A stretch of DNA of 64,000 nt, taken from NCBI RefSeq assembly GCF_000004195.4, contig NC_030683.2, forward strand, positions 5,993,845-6,057,844. The letters run 5' to 3'. Each line of letters begins with the position of its first letter. Within the stretch, counting starts at the first letter, position 1. Source of the DNA: Xenopus tropicalis. Taxonomy: Eukaryota; Chordata; Amphibia; Anura; Pipidae. The notes under the pieces were generated by a model. That model did no database searches and had not been told where the DNA came from. It was given only the letters and a program-made list of their open reading frames with translations. Below, piece after piece: positions 21,087-33,900 of this stretch. Position numbers and translations under genes: made by a program.

Positions 21087-22080
21087 GCCTCAATTCATGC
21101 CTATAACTGGCTTTGGGTGCCAATCAAGGGTTTTTATTCCATTTGTTTCCCAGTTCCAGACTGACTATTGGCCAAACAGGCAGCGGGGGTATCAAGCCGA
21201 CAGTTACCCCAGGCAGAAGGTATTATAGGGAATTGGGATGGGGCCCAAGTGCTTTTATGTGCCGGCGGATGTGGGGCGAGTGCAGACAGGGAGTCTCGGC
21301 CCTGCTCTCGCTTTATCTGATCGCCTGACAGCAGATCAGTCAGTGCCTCGGAGGCAACGAGCTCTTGATGTTCCCCCGCGCGGTTCAAGCGCGTGCTTCC
21401 CTGACACGACACGGGATAAGTGTGCGAAGATGGGAGCTGTCGTCGTACGGCAACAAAGCTGCTCCTCGGGGTTTAGATGTGGTTGAAGTGCGGGCGCCGT
21501 GACTCAGCGAGGGGCTAATGTTACCGACTCTTGGCAAGCGCGCAGCCTTCCTGCATTCTCAGGCCCAACAGCCACTTTGATCCGGATAAAGCATGAAATA
21601 TCCGAGCCCCACAAATCAGGGCAGGACCGGAGTCTGATAAACCCACCGCAATTACCCCTCATGCTGGGAAATACCATCGCCTGAACTGGGACATGTGTGA
21701 CATATTTCGTTATGTTCCCCGGGTCCCCGCGTTGGCTGCAGGATTTGGGTGTTAGTTCCTGAGCCGTTCCCAGTGGAACGTTATTATAGTCGCTTATAGG
21801 GCAGGTTCATTGGGCAAAGGGCAAATAAAACCTTTTGCCTAATGGAGGCTTATTCTCTCTTTTACAGATGGGGGCTTTGTGACCCAAGGCATCTGATGGG
21901 TGCCACAACCAGCCAAGAACTGAATGGGAAGCACCACAGGGTGTCCAGCAGTCCACCTGTGATAGATGCTCTAGATAAGTTCTAGATGGTTCTAAATGGG
22001 TTTAAAGTAGAGGGGAGAAACAAAGATCTGTGTGAAGACAAAAACTGGGTGGATTGACGTCTCAGTCAAGCCTGAGACTG
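21087..22080. other. Unique block with CpG-rich part
   Basis: 21240-21640 is CpG-rich and unique (CCCCCGCGCGGTTCAAGCG, GCGCCGTGACTCAGCG) with no initiator or exon that I could support. It may be a regulatory element or unmethylated island. 21640-22080 is unremarkable. Confidence 0.35.
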
Positions 22081-22697
22081 GACATGGTGATGTCCCAATC
22101 AAGACCAAGACTGGATAAGTCACAACGATGACCAGATGGGGTGATGTCCCAGTCAAGGCCAAGACTGGATAAGTCACAACAATGACCAAATGGGGTGATG
22201 TCTAAGTCAAGGCCAAGAGAGGACAAGTCACAACTATGACCAAATGGGGTGATGTCTAAGTCAAGGCCAAGACTGGGCAAGTCACAACTATGACCAGATG
22301 GGGTGATGTCTAAGTCAAGGCCAAGACTGGATAAGTCACAACTATGACCAGATGGGGTGATGTCCCAGTCAAGGCCAAGACTGGGCGAGTCACAACTATG
22401 ACCAGATGGGGTGATGTCCCAGTCAAGGTCAAGACTGGATAAGTCACAACTATGACCAGATGGGGTGATGTCTAAGTCAAGGCCAAGACTGGATAAGTCA
22501 CAACTATGACCAAATGGGGTGATGTCTAAGTCAAGGCCAAGACTGGGCAAGTCACAACTATGACCAGATGGGGTGATGTCTAAGTCAAGGCCAAGACTGG
22601 ATAAGTCACAACTATGACCAGATGGGGTGATGTCCCAGTCAAGGCCAAGACTGGGCGAGTCACAACTATGACCAGATGGGGTGATGTCCCAGTCACT
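22081..22697. repeat. 54-bp minisatellite, about 11.5 copies
   Basis: The unit has GATGGGGTGATGTCCCAGTC, AAGGCCAAGACTGGATAAG and CACAACTATGACC. 54 is a multiple of three, giving the minus-strand repeat ORF (LGLDLDITPSGHSCDLSS). Variants (TCTAAGTC/TCCCAGTC, GGATAAG/GGGCGAG) are interspersed, and a multi-unit block (22247-22402 and 22517-22672) looks duplicated at 270 bp. Confidence 0.93.
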
Positions 22698-23200
22698 TCT
22701 CTTTCAGGGCCAAGTTTCCCTGCTCTTACAACCAGTTGCCCAGGGGTACCATGTATAAACCAAGCAGGAGCCCAGGCTGATTCAGTAGAAATGTAAAGCA
22801 GAGAAATAGCAGCTGTCAGGTCGGGGGCCGCCGGTGGCTCTGATCGCTAGATTAGCACCACAAATAGTTCCTGAAAGACGGGATTTTTTCATGTCACTTC
22901 ACACCGTTTCCCTTTGATGGATCCGATAAACATCCTGCAAACATTGCCCTTTATGTTTGGCCCCAAGTCTCCCAGTGTTTAGTGCCTGTCAGCACCGAGC
23001 TTTTCCCTTAGCGCCTCTACCTTATAATGACCCAGGTAAGTGTTTGAAGTTTCAACACAAGGCCGAGTGGGACCCGCAGCACCCATCATAGGCGCATTAC
23101 AGACTCATCAGTCACTGCTTAGGGCTCCTATGTGATATATCTGTCCTAATTGTATTTATAGCATCAGTGTTGTGTGTCAGTAGTGTTTAACCCCATCCAG
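22698..23200. other. CNE-like block
   Basis: 22820-23100 is unique, with CTAGATTAGCACC, GATCCGATAAACATCC and AACATTGCCCTTTATG. No gene was found. Confidence 0.3.
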
Positions 23201-24720
23201 GGTGCAAGCAGTGGCAAGTAGGGAGAGAGAATAGCCTCTGGGAAAGGACTGTGGCTGTGGGATAGCGGGTATAGTAGGGAGAGATGGTGCCTATAGTAGC
23301 AGTGGGGGGATAATAGCCTCTGGGAAGGGACTGGGGCTGTGGGATAGCAGGTATAGTAGGGAGAGATGGTGCCTATAGTAGCAGTGGGGGGATAATAGCC
23401 TCTGGGAAGGGACTGGGGCTGTGGGATAGCAGGTAATAGTAGGGAGAGATGGTGGCCTATAGTAGCAGTGGGGGGATAATAGCCTCTTGGGAAGGGACTG
23501 GGGCTGTGGGATAGCAGGATATAGTAGGGAGAGATGGTGCCATGTAGCAGTGGGGGATAATAGCCTGGGAAGGACGGGCTGTGATAGCTGGGAAGCAGGT
23601 AGTGGGAGATGGGCAAGTAGCAGGGGGGAAGCCCTGGGAGGGACTGGGGCTGTGGGATAGCAGGTATAGTAGGGAGAGATGGTGCCTATAGTAGCAGTGG
23701 GGGGATAATAGCCTCTGGGAAGGGACTGGGGCTGTGGGATAGCAGGTATAGTAGGGAGAGATGATGCCTATAGTAGCAGTGGGGGGGATAATAGCCTCTA
23801 GGAAGGGACTGGGGCTGTGGGATAGCAGGTATAGTAGGGAGAGATGGTGCCTATAGTAGCAGTGGGGGGATAATAGCCTCTGGGAAGGGACTGGGGCTGT
23901 GGGATAGCAGGTATAGTAGGGAGAGATGGTGCCTATAGTAGCAGTGGGGGGATAATAGCCTCTGGGAAGGGACTGGGCCTGTGGGATAGCAGGGTATAGT
24001 TAGGGAGAGATGGTGCCTATAGTAGCAGTGGGGGGATAATAGCCTCTGGGAAGGGACTGGGGCTGTGGGATAGCAGGTATAGTAGGGAGAGATGGTGCCT
24101 ATAGTAGCAGTGGGGGGGATAATAGCCTCTGGGAAGGGACTGAGGGCTGTGGGATAGCAGGTATAGTAGGGAGAGATTGGTGCCTATAGTAGCAGTGGGG
24201 GGGATAATACGCTCTGGGAAGGGACTGGGGCTGTGGGATAGCAGGTATAGTAGGGAGAGATTGTGCCTATAGTAGCAGTGGGGGGATAATAGCCTCTGGG
24301 AAGGGACTGGGGCTGTGGGATAGCAGGTATAGTAGGGAGAGATGGTGCCTATAGTAGCAGTGGGGGGATAATAGCCTCTGGGAAGGGACTGGGGCTGTGG
24401 GATAGCAGGTATAGTAGGGAGAGATGGTGCCTATAGTAACAGTGGGGGGATAATAGCCTCTGGGAAGGGACTGGGGCTGTGGGATAGCAGGTATAGTAGG
24501 GATAGATGGTGCCTATAGTAGCAGTGGGGGGATAATAGCCTCTGGGAAGGGACTGGGGCTGTGGGATAGCAGGTATAGTAGGGAGAGATGGTGCCTATAG
24601 TAGCAGTGGGGGGATAATAGCCTCTGGGAAGGGACTGGGGCTGTGGGATAGCAGGTATAGTAGGGAGAGATGGTGCCTATAGTAGCAGTGGGGGGATAAT
24701 AGCCTCTGGGTATAGTAGGG
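23201..24720. repeat. 82-bp satellite, about 18 copies
   Basis: The unit has GGTATAGTAGGGAGAGATGG, TGCCTATAGTAGCAGTGG and GGATAATAGCCTCTGGG. Most copies are near-identical, but one at about 23530-23640 has lost many bases, in the style of an unpolished consensus. Minus-strand ORFs are repeat artefacts. Confidence 0.93.
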
Positions 24721-25404
24721 ATCCCACAGACAGCCCAACACTCAGTAGAATTACTATTTATTGACACATTACCTGCACAATATATATTTATAGTTAACAA
24801 AGATGAGAGAATACTTGAGCACTTTTGACCTTATTAGCAGTTTTTGGGACCCTTGTTGCCGGGGACAACGAGCTGCATGTGACCATACGAGCCGTTCCTC
24901 GGACCCTCGCAGGTACTTTGCCCGCAGACGGGAGAAACTTTCAAAGTGTGCAGACGCCTGGGCCGCGCGGCCCCTCCAGCGCCAACCTCCCTTCTCATTA
25001 CACGCTTGCAACACACAATTTCATGTCCTTTTTTTTTATCTGCAAGAAACCTGCTCCTCAATAAAGTCTTCTGACAGATTTGCCCAATGCTTTCACTGCG
25101 GATAAGGAGAGGGAATAATTGCAACACACTCATCTTCCCTTTGATGTGCTCATTTTATTTCTTCTGCTTTCGCCTTCAAGCTTCGCCGTTTAAAAGGGAA
25201 ACACTTTTTATGTTTCTATTCATTTTTTTTTTCCACCACAATACGATAAAGAAATCGGGAAAAAAAGGAGAGATTTACAGAGGTGAAGAGCAAAGCCATT
25301 TTGTAGCATTACGCCATGACTCTTATTTTGCCGCTTTTCTTTCTTTTGTGATTTCGGCGCCGGAAAGATGGTTCTGCTTTTGGGATCGGAGGGTTTAAGT
25401 GAAT
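24721..25404. other. CNE-like block
   Basis: This unique sequence contains a GC-rich part (24850-24990) and an AT-rich part with ATTTTATTTCTTCTGC and GATTTCGGCGCCGG. No splice-bounded ORF was found. Confidence 0.35.
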
Positions 25405-26850
25405 CGGCGCTGTGGGACTGTGTCCATACGGGTCACCTGTTTCCTACACTCGCAAAAAAAAAAAGAAAGAAGTTTTGTAGTTGTTTTATGGTGGCGGAGA
25501 GATTCGAACTCTTGACTGGTAGTGCTTGAGCTTAGGGTTCAATTCCAGGCAGGACAACATCCCAATAGGAAGTTTATTCAAAAGTGTTTTATAAAAGTTT
25601 GTGAATCGGCGTTGTGGGACCGTGTCCATATGGGTCACCTGTTTCCTACACTCACAAAAAAAAAAAGAAAGAAGTTTTGTAGTTGTTTTATGGCTGGTTA
25701 TGGTGTCGGAGAGATTCGAATTCTTGACTGGTAGTGCTTGAGCCTAGGGTCCAATTCCAGGCAGGACAACATCCCAATAGGAAGTTTATTCAAAAGTGTT
25801 TTATAAAAGTTTGTGAATCGGCGCTGTGGGACCGTGTCCATATGGGTCACCTGTTTCCTACACTCACAAAAACAAAAGAAAGAAGTTTTGTAGTTGTTTT
25901 ATGGCTGGTTATGGTGTCGGAGAGATTTGAACTCTTGACTGGTAGTGCTTGAGCCTAGGGTTCAATTCCAGGTAGGACAACGTCCCAATAGGAAGTTTAT
26001 TCAAAAGTGTTTTATAAAAGTATTTCATAATGTATTTGATATTTAACTGTATAAATGGCAATAAGTGTATTCAAACCACCTTCAGGGTGACATAAAACAT
26101 CTATAAGGCTGATCAGCACAGAAAATACCTGCATGTCGGGCAGCCAATGATGTGAATCGGCGCTGTAGGGCCATATCCATACGGGTCACCTCTTTCCTAC
26201 ACTCACAAAAAAAGAAAGGAGTTTTGTGGTTGTTTTATGGCTGGTTATGGTGGCGGAGAGATTCAAACTCTTGACTTGCAGTGCTTGAGCTTAGGGTTCA
26301 ATTCCAGGCAGGACAGTATCCCAATAGGAAGTTCTATCCAAAGTGTTTTAGGAAAGAATTTCATAATGTATTTGGTATTTAACTGTATAAATGGTAAGAA
26401 CTGTAATCAAACCACCTTCAGGGTGACATATAACAACTATAAGGCTGATCAGCACAGCAAATACCTGCATGTCAGGCAGCCAATGATGTGAATCGGCGCT
26501 GCAGGGTCATATCCGTATGGGTCACCTGTTTCCTAGAGTGGCAGGAAAGAAAGAAGTTTTGTAGTTTATTTATTCCTGGTTATGGTGGCAGAGAGATTTG
26601 AACTCTTGACTTGCAGAACTTGAGCCTAGGGTTCAATTCCAGCCAGGACAACATCTGTATGGAGCCTGTGGGTTTCTTTGAGGTGCTGATTCCTCTCTAA
26701 TTGGAAGATTTTTTTCTATCAAAAGTGTTTTAGGAATGACTTTCATATTATATTTGATATTTAACCACCTTCAGGGTGACATATAACAACTATAAGGCGG
26801 ATCAGCACAGTAAATACCTGCAGGCCGGGCAGCCAATGATGCATTAGTAA
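25405..26850. repeat. Five tandem modules (211 to 337 bp) with tRNA-like sequence
   Basis: Each module has GTGAATCGGCGCTGTGGG, GGGTCACCTGTTTCC, an A-rich run, GGCGGAGAGATTCGAACTC, and GAGCTTAGGGTTCAATTCC. The GATTCGAACTC block reversed (GAGTTCGAATCTCTCCGCC) resembles a tRNA T-arm plus acceptor end. GGGTTCAATTCC is a forward B-box-like sequence. Modules 1-3 are spaced about 211 bp apart. Modules 4 and 5 are 337 bp apart and carry an extra segment (ACCACCTTCAGGGTGACAT). This is probably a duplicated SINE-like element. Confidence 0.8.
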
Positions 26851-26933
26851 GTAGCCACAATCCTGACTGGAGGACCCTGTATGCAGGTTAAACACGCAGT
26901 GACTGGTAGGAAGGTGAGGGCTGGTTAATACTA

Positions 26934-27190
26934 GGGATGCACTGAATCCAGGATTCGGTTTGGGATTCGGCCAAGATTCAGGCTTTTTCAGCAGGATTAG
27001 GCCGAAACCGAATCCTTAGAATCATGTGACTTTTTGTTGCATAAACATGGAAGTTGGATTTTTTTTTTTTTGCTGCTCAGCTCTCTTTAACCCTTCCTTG
27101 TCCTAATTGGCATATGCAATTTAGGATTCAGTTAGGTATTGGGGCGAATCTTTCTCAAAGCATTCAGGGATTGGCCGGATCCTACAAAAC
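26934..27190. mobile_element. 'TAGGGATGCACTGAATCC' MITE, copy 2
   Basis: The left end is TAGGGATGCACTGAATCC, followed by GGATTCGGTTTGGGATTCGG and GGCCGAAACCGAATCC. The right end (GGGGCGAATC...GGCCGGATCCTA) is eroded. There is no ORF. Confidence 0.75.
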
Positions 27191-28167
27191 GTTTTAGGAA
27201 TAAGACATTTTTGGGCAATATATATTAATATTGCTTGCCAGTCAGTGCTCCCCTGGGCCCCTTATATCTTCTGGGCCCCCCTGCAGTTGAGTTTATTAAT
27301 TATTGATTAACAAAATACAAATATACAGAGAGGGCACAATAAGATGCACCCTGATACTAATGAGTAAGCAGGAAAGGAAATAAAGCCCTGCTTATATATA
27401 TATATAGGGTGTCAGCACCCATAACAACTCCTGCCTGACTCGGTGATGTTTGGAGCCGGGGATGAGTACAATGGGACGGAACACATTGCTTGTGTTTGTC
27501 AGGCATGGAATGACCGAGGCCATATGGCTGGGGCTGCTGTGAAGCATTGGGATTCCATCCGGTGATTGTTCCGTGGTGTGTGACCCCCTTTCCCCCCAAA
27601 GTTGCGCATCACAGGTGCTTCATGTTGATTAGAGAACTCGCGGCCAATGCAATTTTCTCTCTGCACCCTTCAGCGCCTCATGGAAGCCCCAGCGTCTGGG
27701 TTGTTTTTATCTGAGCGCTTATCATTCATCAGCCATTCCTCTCATGTACCAACACCTTCCCTGCTGCTTCCCTGGCACCGGGGGGGTCTCACCAGCCCCC
27801 CCATTCTGCTGTTTAACTACATTGCACCAACCAGTCCCACCCATGCACCCGTATGGCTGTAGTCATGGTGCCCCATGTCCCTTGGCACCATGGAATGTTA
27901 TAGTATTATCTGTGCCCAAGAGAGAGGCAGAGGGGTGCTGCCCATTCATTATTCCGATAGATTATTTTGATAATGTCGGGGTGCGGATAAAACTGTTGGG
28001 TGTTGGTCAGCAGGTTGGGTGCAGGTATGGTGCCACCACCATGCAGGTCTCTAGCTGATAAATCTTCAGTATCCCACAGGTTGTTGTGTGTAGGGCAGTA
28101 TCATTGGTACCCGGGCCCGGGTCCCTAATCCCTTATCCTGTTAGCTGCGGCCTGGCATACTGGTTAT
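27191..28167. other. Unique and old repeat sequence
   Basis: 27420-27740 is unique and partly CNE-like. 27780-28060 has plain frog intergenic texture. There are no supported genes. Confidence 0.3.
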
Positions 28168-28404
28168 TTGTGCTCTCAACTGGGATCCCCATGGGGCCAT
28201 AGTTCAGGTAACAATATGTTCCTCCCAGGTTTTCTAGGAGTTGTCACATTGTTATTAGACTGGGTTCTTACATGGGACTTAGAGCTTTCTAGACCTGCCA
28301 AGCTCACTATATTGGATTTTGCTCCTTCAGACCCCCGGGAGCAACAAATTCCTATGGATGTAAACAGTTTTGATTTTCCATCGTCCTCTTCCGGAAATCC
28401 ATGA
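28168..28404 (+). other. Coding-like ORF tail, unidentified
   Basis: The distal part reads LSRPAKLTILDFAPSD, then REQQIPMDVNSFDFPSSSS and a stop. Its composition (acidic, Ser/Pro-rich end) looks more protein-like than chance, and a CAG precedes it at several points. I do not recognise a family and see no partner exons. It may be a decayed transposon or retrocopy fragment, or chance. Confidence 0.2.
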
Positions 28405-29090
28405 CAAAGGCATTGACTCTTCCTAGGACTGAGACTGCTTTTGTCCATTTGTCAGGTTCGGGACATTTGGCCAGTTGCCTGGGGGGGTGAATTTTGGTTG
28501 TAAGTTGAAATCATTGGCTGGCATGTTGGTCTGAGTTATGTTAATCTTTTCTTGTGAAGATTTTAATAAAAAGACATAAAAACCCTTATGGCTATGGCAT
28601 ATAGAACATTCTTTTATTGATATACATGGAAAGTGCCGTTGTCCCCCGACTGCACAACCCACACAACTTCCCATTCACATCAATTGGAAATGATCCAAGA
28701 GGAGTAGCTGCCATTATGGCCCTATTATATATATATAGGCACCCGTGGGGCCGTGCTTAAACTTATAGTGAAATCCCAAGGGAAGGGGGCTACCATTTAT
28801 CAGGAGCAGCATGCCAACTGTACTGCACCAATCACCAAAAGCTGGGGTGAGCCTACCCGGGTCAGTGCCTAGGGCAGTGCCTGATGAAGATACAGCCCTG
28901 ACTACAAGCAGCATTAAGTCATTGTGCCATTGTCCCTATGCTGGTGTTTGATGGCTGGCCCCATTTGCCCATGGAGTACCTCCAAAGAGGGGGCCCCTGG
29001 CAATGCATGAAAGCTGGGGCCCCCCGAGTTGCACATTGGGGCTGCACTGACCCAACTGGTACATACAAACTGGTACATACATTCTGCAGA
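28405..29090. other. Noncoding sequence
   Basis: AATAAA-like runs occur near 28563 and a (TA)n tract at 28726. No gene was found. Confidence 0.3.
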
Positions 29091-29460
29091 ACCCTTTTTC
29101 CCTGATCTCCGGCCAATCAGCCGCCAGTCTGAGCTCCGGGTTCTGGTTGCCGCTCGTCATCCCATGACATGTAACTAGTTAGTATGACTAATTAATCAGA
29201 GCTGTCTTTGACAAAGCCCGGGATAGCAGGACTGTGTGGCTAATTACCTTTTCAACTGGCAAATTGTGTCTGAGAATAATGAGAAATAACATTACCTGAT
29301 GAATCCCTTTATTTCCCGATGGTATCACCAAAGGCACAGGGAAAGGAGATAAGGAGCATGAATGCCATCGCAAATTACATCTCAAAGCTCCGATTTGTAG
29401 ATGGCTGCTCCTTTGCATAAAACATATCATCCGGAAATGGAGTTTAACCCTTTATTCTCC
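29091..29460. other. CNE-like block with homeodomain and SOX/POU-type motifs
   Basis: This unique block contains GACTAATTAATCAGAGC, GTGGCTAATTACC, GTCTTTGACAAAG, CTCCTTTGCATAAAAC and CGAATTAC-like cores. The palindromic TTTGACAAA and the octamer-like TTTGCATAA suggest a developmental enhancer. This is among the better CNE candidates. Confidence 0.45.
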
Positions 29461-29814
29461 CTGTTGGACACCGTGGTGCTGTGGTACCCGGACTGGAGAT
29501 GGCGTAGGCCCTGAAGAATACCCAGAATCCCCCGCCCATGCATATGTGGGTTTTAGGGGGTATGCAGGATCCTGGAGACAGTGGTACAGGGGGCCAGATG
29601 CACAGCAGTGCGGTTGGGCAGTTTGACTCCCCCATGTTCCAATTAAGTTTTAATAGAATGAGGCTCACTCAACTCAACCAGACATCTGGGTTCATATACT
29701 GCTTGGGGGTGTGGCTAGAGCATGGTTGGGGCATAATGGGGTGGGGTCAGAGCATTCCAGGGGCGTTGTCAAATACTACATAGAAATTGCCTCCGGAAGT
29801 TGACATTTCTGTAC

Positions 29815-30915
29815 TGGGAATAAATACAGTGCCAATTCCATGTATAATACCCCAGAACCCACAGCAGATAAATACAGTGCCAATTCCATGTATAATACCC
29901 CAGAACCCACAGCGGGATAAATACAGTGCCAATTCCATGTATAATACCCCAGAACCCACAGCGGGATAAATACAGTGCCAATTCCATGTATAATACCAAG
30001 ACCCCAGCAGGAAATACAGTGCCAATCCATGTATAATACCGAACCACAGCGGGATAAATACAGTGCCAATTCCATGTATAATACCCCAGAACCCACAGCG
30101 GGATAAATACAGTGCAATTCCATGTATAATACTCCAGAACCCACAGCAGGATAAATACAGTGCCAATTCCATGTATATACCCAGAACGCACAACAGCATA
30201 ATACAGCACCAAATTCCATGTATAATACCCCAGAACCACAGCAGGATAAATACAGTGGCCAATCCATGTATAATACCCCAGAACCACAGCGGGATAAATA
30301 CAGTGGCCAATTCCATGTATAATACCCAGAACCCACAGCAGATAAATACAGTGCCAATTCCATGTATAATACCCCAGAACCACAGCAGGATAAATACAGT
30401 GCCAATTCCATGTATAATACCCAGAACCCACAACAGGATAAATACAGTGCCAATTCCATGTATATACCCAGAACCCACAGCAGGATAAATACAGTGCAAT
30501 TCCATGTATAATACCCCAGAACACACAGCAGGATAAATACAGTGCCAATTCCATGTATAATACCCCAGAACCCACAGCAGATAAGTACAGTGCCAATTCC
30601 ATGTATAATACCCAGAACCCACAGCAGGGATAAATACCACAGTGGGCAGTTCATTAAATACCCAACCACAGCGGATAATACAGTTGCCAATTCTGTATAA
30701 TACCAGAACCCACAGCGGATAATACAGTGCAATTCCATAGATAATACCAGAACCCAAGCAGATAAATACGTGCATTCCATCGTATATACCCAGAACACAG
30801 CAGATAATACGTGCCAATTCCATGGTATAATACCCCGACCCCAGCAGATAAAATACAAGTGCCAATTCCATGTAAATGACCCAAGACCACAGCGGTATAA
30901 TCAGTGCCAATTCTC
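29815..30915. repeat. 49-bp minisatellite B, array 1 (forward)
   Basis: The unit has AAATACAGTGCCAATTCC, ATGTATAATACCCCAG and AACCCACAGC. The first copies are clean; from about 30000 on they lose single bases at high frequency. The reverse complement of the same unit forms the array at 49420-52170. Each unit has a TGCCAA (NF-I half-site) core. Long minus-strand ORFs are artefacts. Confidence 0.93.
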
Positions 30916-33900
30916 ATGTACATTATCTGTGGCAGGGCTTATACTTTAATTATGCCAGGTTATATATACATTGTGCGCGGCTTATACTATACTGTGCAGG
31001 TTATATTATTACATGGCCGGGCTATACTATTACTTGTGCAGGGCTGTATATAAATACATTGTGCCAGGGTATACTATCATTGTGCCAGGTCTATATTATA
31101 CCCATGTGCCGGCTTATATTATTACATTGTGCCAGGCGGGATATATACTACTTGTGCCCAGGGCTTATATAACATGGTGCAGGGCTTATACTATACATTG
31201 GCAGGGCTATACTATACATTGTGCCAGGCTATAATATAATACATTGTGCCAGGAGTTATACTATACATTGTGCCAGGGCTTATACTATACATTTGCAGGG
31301 CTTTATATAATAATTGTTGCGGGATATATACTTATACAGTTGTGCAGGACTTATATTATACAGTGTGCCAGACTGTATACTATAATTGTGCCAGGGGTTA
31401 TTCTAGTAATTGTGCCAGGGCTATACTATACTTGTGCAGGGTTTATACTATAATTGTCCAGGACTTTTACTATAACATATGTGCAGGCTTATTTCTACTT
31501 ACATTGTGCCAGAGTTTATACTATACATTGTTGCCAGGGGCTTTATATATTGTGCTGGGCTATTATATCCTTGTTTTGCAGGGCTTATTACTATACATAT
31601 GTGCTAGAGGGTTTATACTATACATTGTGCAGGGCTTTATATACAGTTGTGCCAGGGCTTATACGATATGACATGTTGCCAGGGCTATATACATATACTT
31701 GTGCAGGCTTATACTATACATTGTGCAGGGCTGTATACTAATACATTGTGCCAGGCTTATACTATTACTTGTAGCTAGGGCTGATACAATACAGTGTCCA
31801 GGCTATATATACATTGTGCAGGGTTATACTATACATTGTGCCAGGACTTATTTATAACATTGTGCAGGACTCTATATTATAACATTGTGCAGAAGCTTTA
31901 CTATACATGTTGCAGGGCTTATATATATACATTTGCCTGGGCTTATACATATACATTGTGCAGGCTATACTAACATTTTTGCAGGCTAGTAATATACATA
32001 TGTTGCCAGGGCTAATAGTATACTTGTGCCAGGGCTCTATACTATACATTTGTGGGACTCTATTATACATATGTGCCAGGGCTTATACTATACAGTTGTG
32101 CAGGTGGTTATTTATACATTGTGCCAGGGCTCTTATAATTATACATTGTGCCTGGCGTTATACTATACATTGCTGCCAGGCTATATTACTTACATATGTG
32201 CCAGGGTTTCTACATACATTGTGCCAGGCTGTATATATTAATTGTGCCAGGATCTTATATTTACATTTTGCAGTGGCTTATACTATACATTGGTTGCCAG
32301 GTATATACATTATACAATTGGGCCAGGGCTTCTACTATACATTGTGCCAGGGCGATGTATATATTACATTTTGTGCCAGGGCTTATTACTTAATTGTGCC
32401 AGGCTATACTATACATTGTGTAGGGTTATATATACATTGTGCCAGGACTTATTTACATTGTGCCAGAGGCTTATACTATACATTGTGCCAGGGCTTATAT
32501 TATACATGTGCCGGAATTATGATCATTGTGCAGGGGCTTTATATACATCATGTGGGCCAGGGTTTATTACGTGTCATTGTGCAGGCTATACTACATTGTG
32601 CAGGCTTCTATACATGTGCGGACTTATTTTTACATTGGCCAGGGCTATATTACTATCATTGTGCCAGGGTCTTTTTATTAAATTGTGCAGGCTTATTACT
32701 ATACATTGTGCAGGTTTATTCTATAACATGTGCCAGGACTGTATACTTCATTGTGCAGGGCTTATACCTATACATATGTGCAGAGGTTTTATTACTATAC
32801 TGTGCCAGGACTATATATATACAATTGTGCCAGGGCTATACTATCATTGTGCCAGGCTTTACTACATCTGTGCCAGGGTTTATAATATCATTGTGCAGGA
32901 CTATATACTATACATTGTGCCAGGGCTTATACATACATTGTTGCAGGCTTATACTATACTTGTGCCAGGGCTTATAATTACATAGGTGCTAGGGCTTATA
33001 TAACAGTGTGCCAGGGCTTATACATCATTGTGCTAGGGCTTTTAATATACATTGTGCCAGGGTTATATATATACATTGTGCCAGGGGGTTATACATACTT
33101 GGCCAGGGTTACATATACATTGTGCAGGGCTATCATACTATACATTGTGCCGGGCTTATACTTACATTTGCCGGGGTTATACTATACATTGTGTAGGTTA
33201 TACATCATTGGGCAGGGCTTGATACATATACATATGTTGCAGGGCCTTTATATATACATTGTGCCAGGACTATTAATAATATTAATTGTGGGGCCAGGGG
33301 GGACCTTATTTTTTTTATAATTAAAAAAAAAAAACATTGTTTTTTTTTTTTGCCCCAAGGGCACACATACTATATTGTGCAGGGCTTATATTTACTTGTG
33401 CCTGGGCTTTTACTATAATTGTGCAGAGGCATATACCTATACATTGTGCAGGCGGTTATACTTATTACATTGTGCCAGGTATATAACATTGTGCCAGGCT
33501 ATATAATATACATTGTGCAGGACTTAGTATTATAATTTGTGCCAGGGCTATATTTACATATACATTGTGCAAGGTTATATTATACATTTTGTGCAGGGTT
33601 ATATATACATTGGCAGGGCTATTTATACTATACATTGTGCCAGGCTATACTATTAACATTGTGCAGGGCTTTCTTACATTTGTGCCAGACTTATATTATA
33701 CATTTTGCAGGCTTATACTATTCATTGTGCAGGGCTGTATATATTTACATTGTTGCCGGACTTATATTTACATTGTGCCAGGCGCTTATACTAACATATG
33801 ATGCCAGGGACTAAATATATGGGGGTATACTGTGTGGGCCAGGGCTTTATACTAGTACTGTTGCCAGGCGTTTATATGTACCATTTGCAGGGTATATTAT

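Noticed and set aside
25495..25560. Functional tRNA gene
   Set aside because: Only T-arm-like and B-box-like parts are present in opposed orientation. No full cloverleaf could be drawn.
29747..30910. 387-codon minus ORF
   Set aside because: Product of the 49-bp array. Frames shift with each indel.
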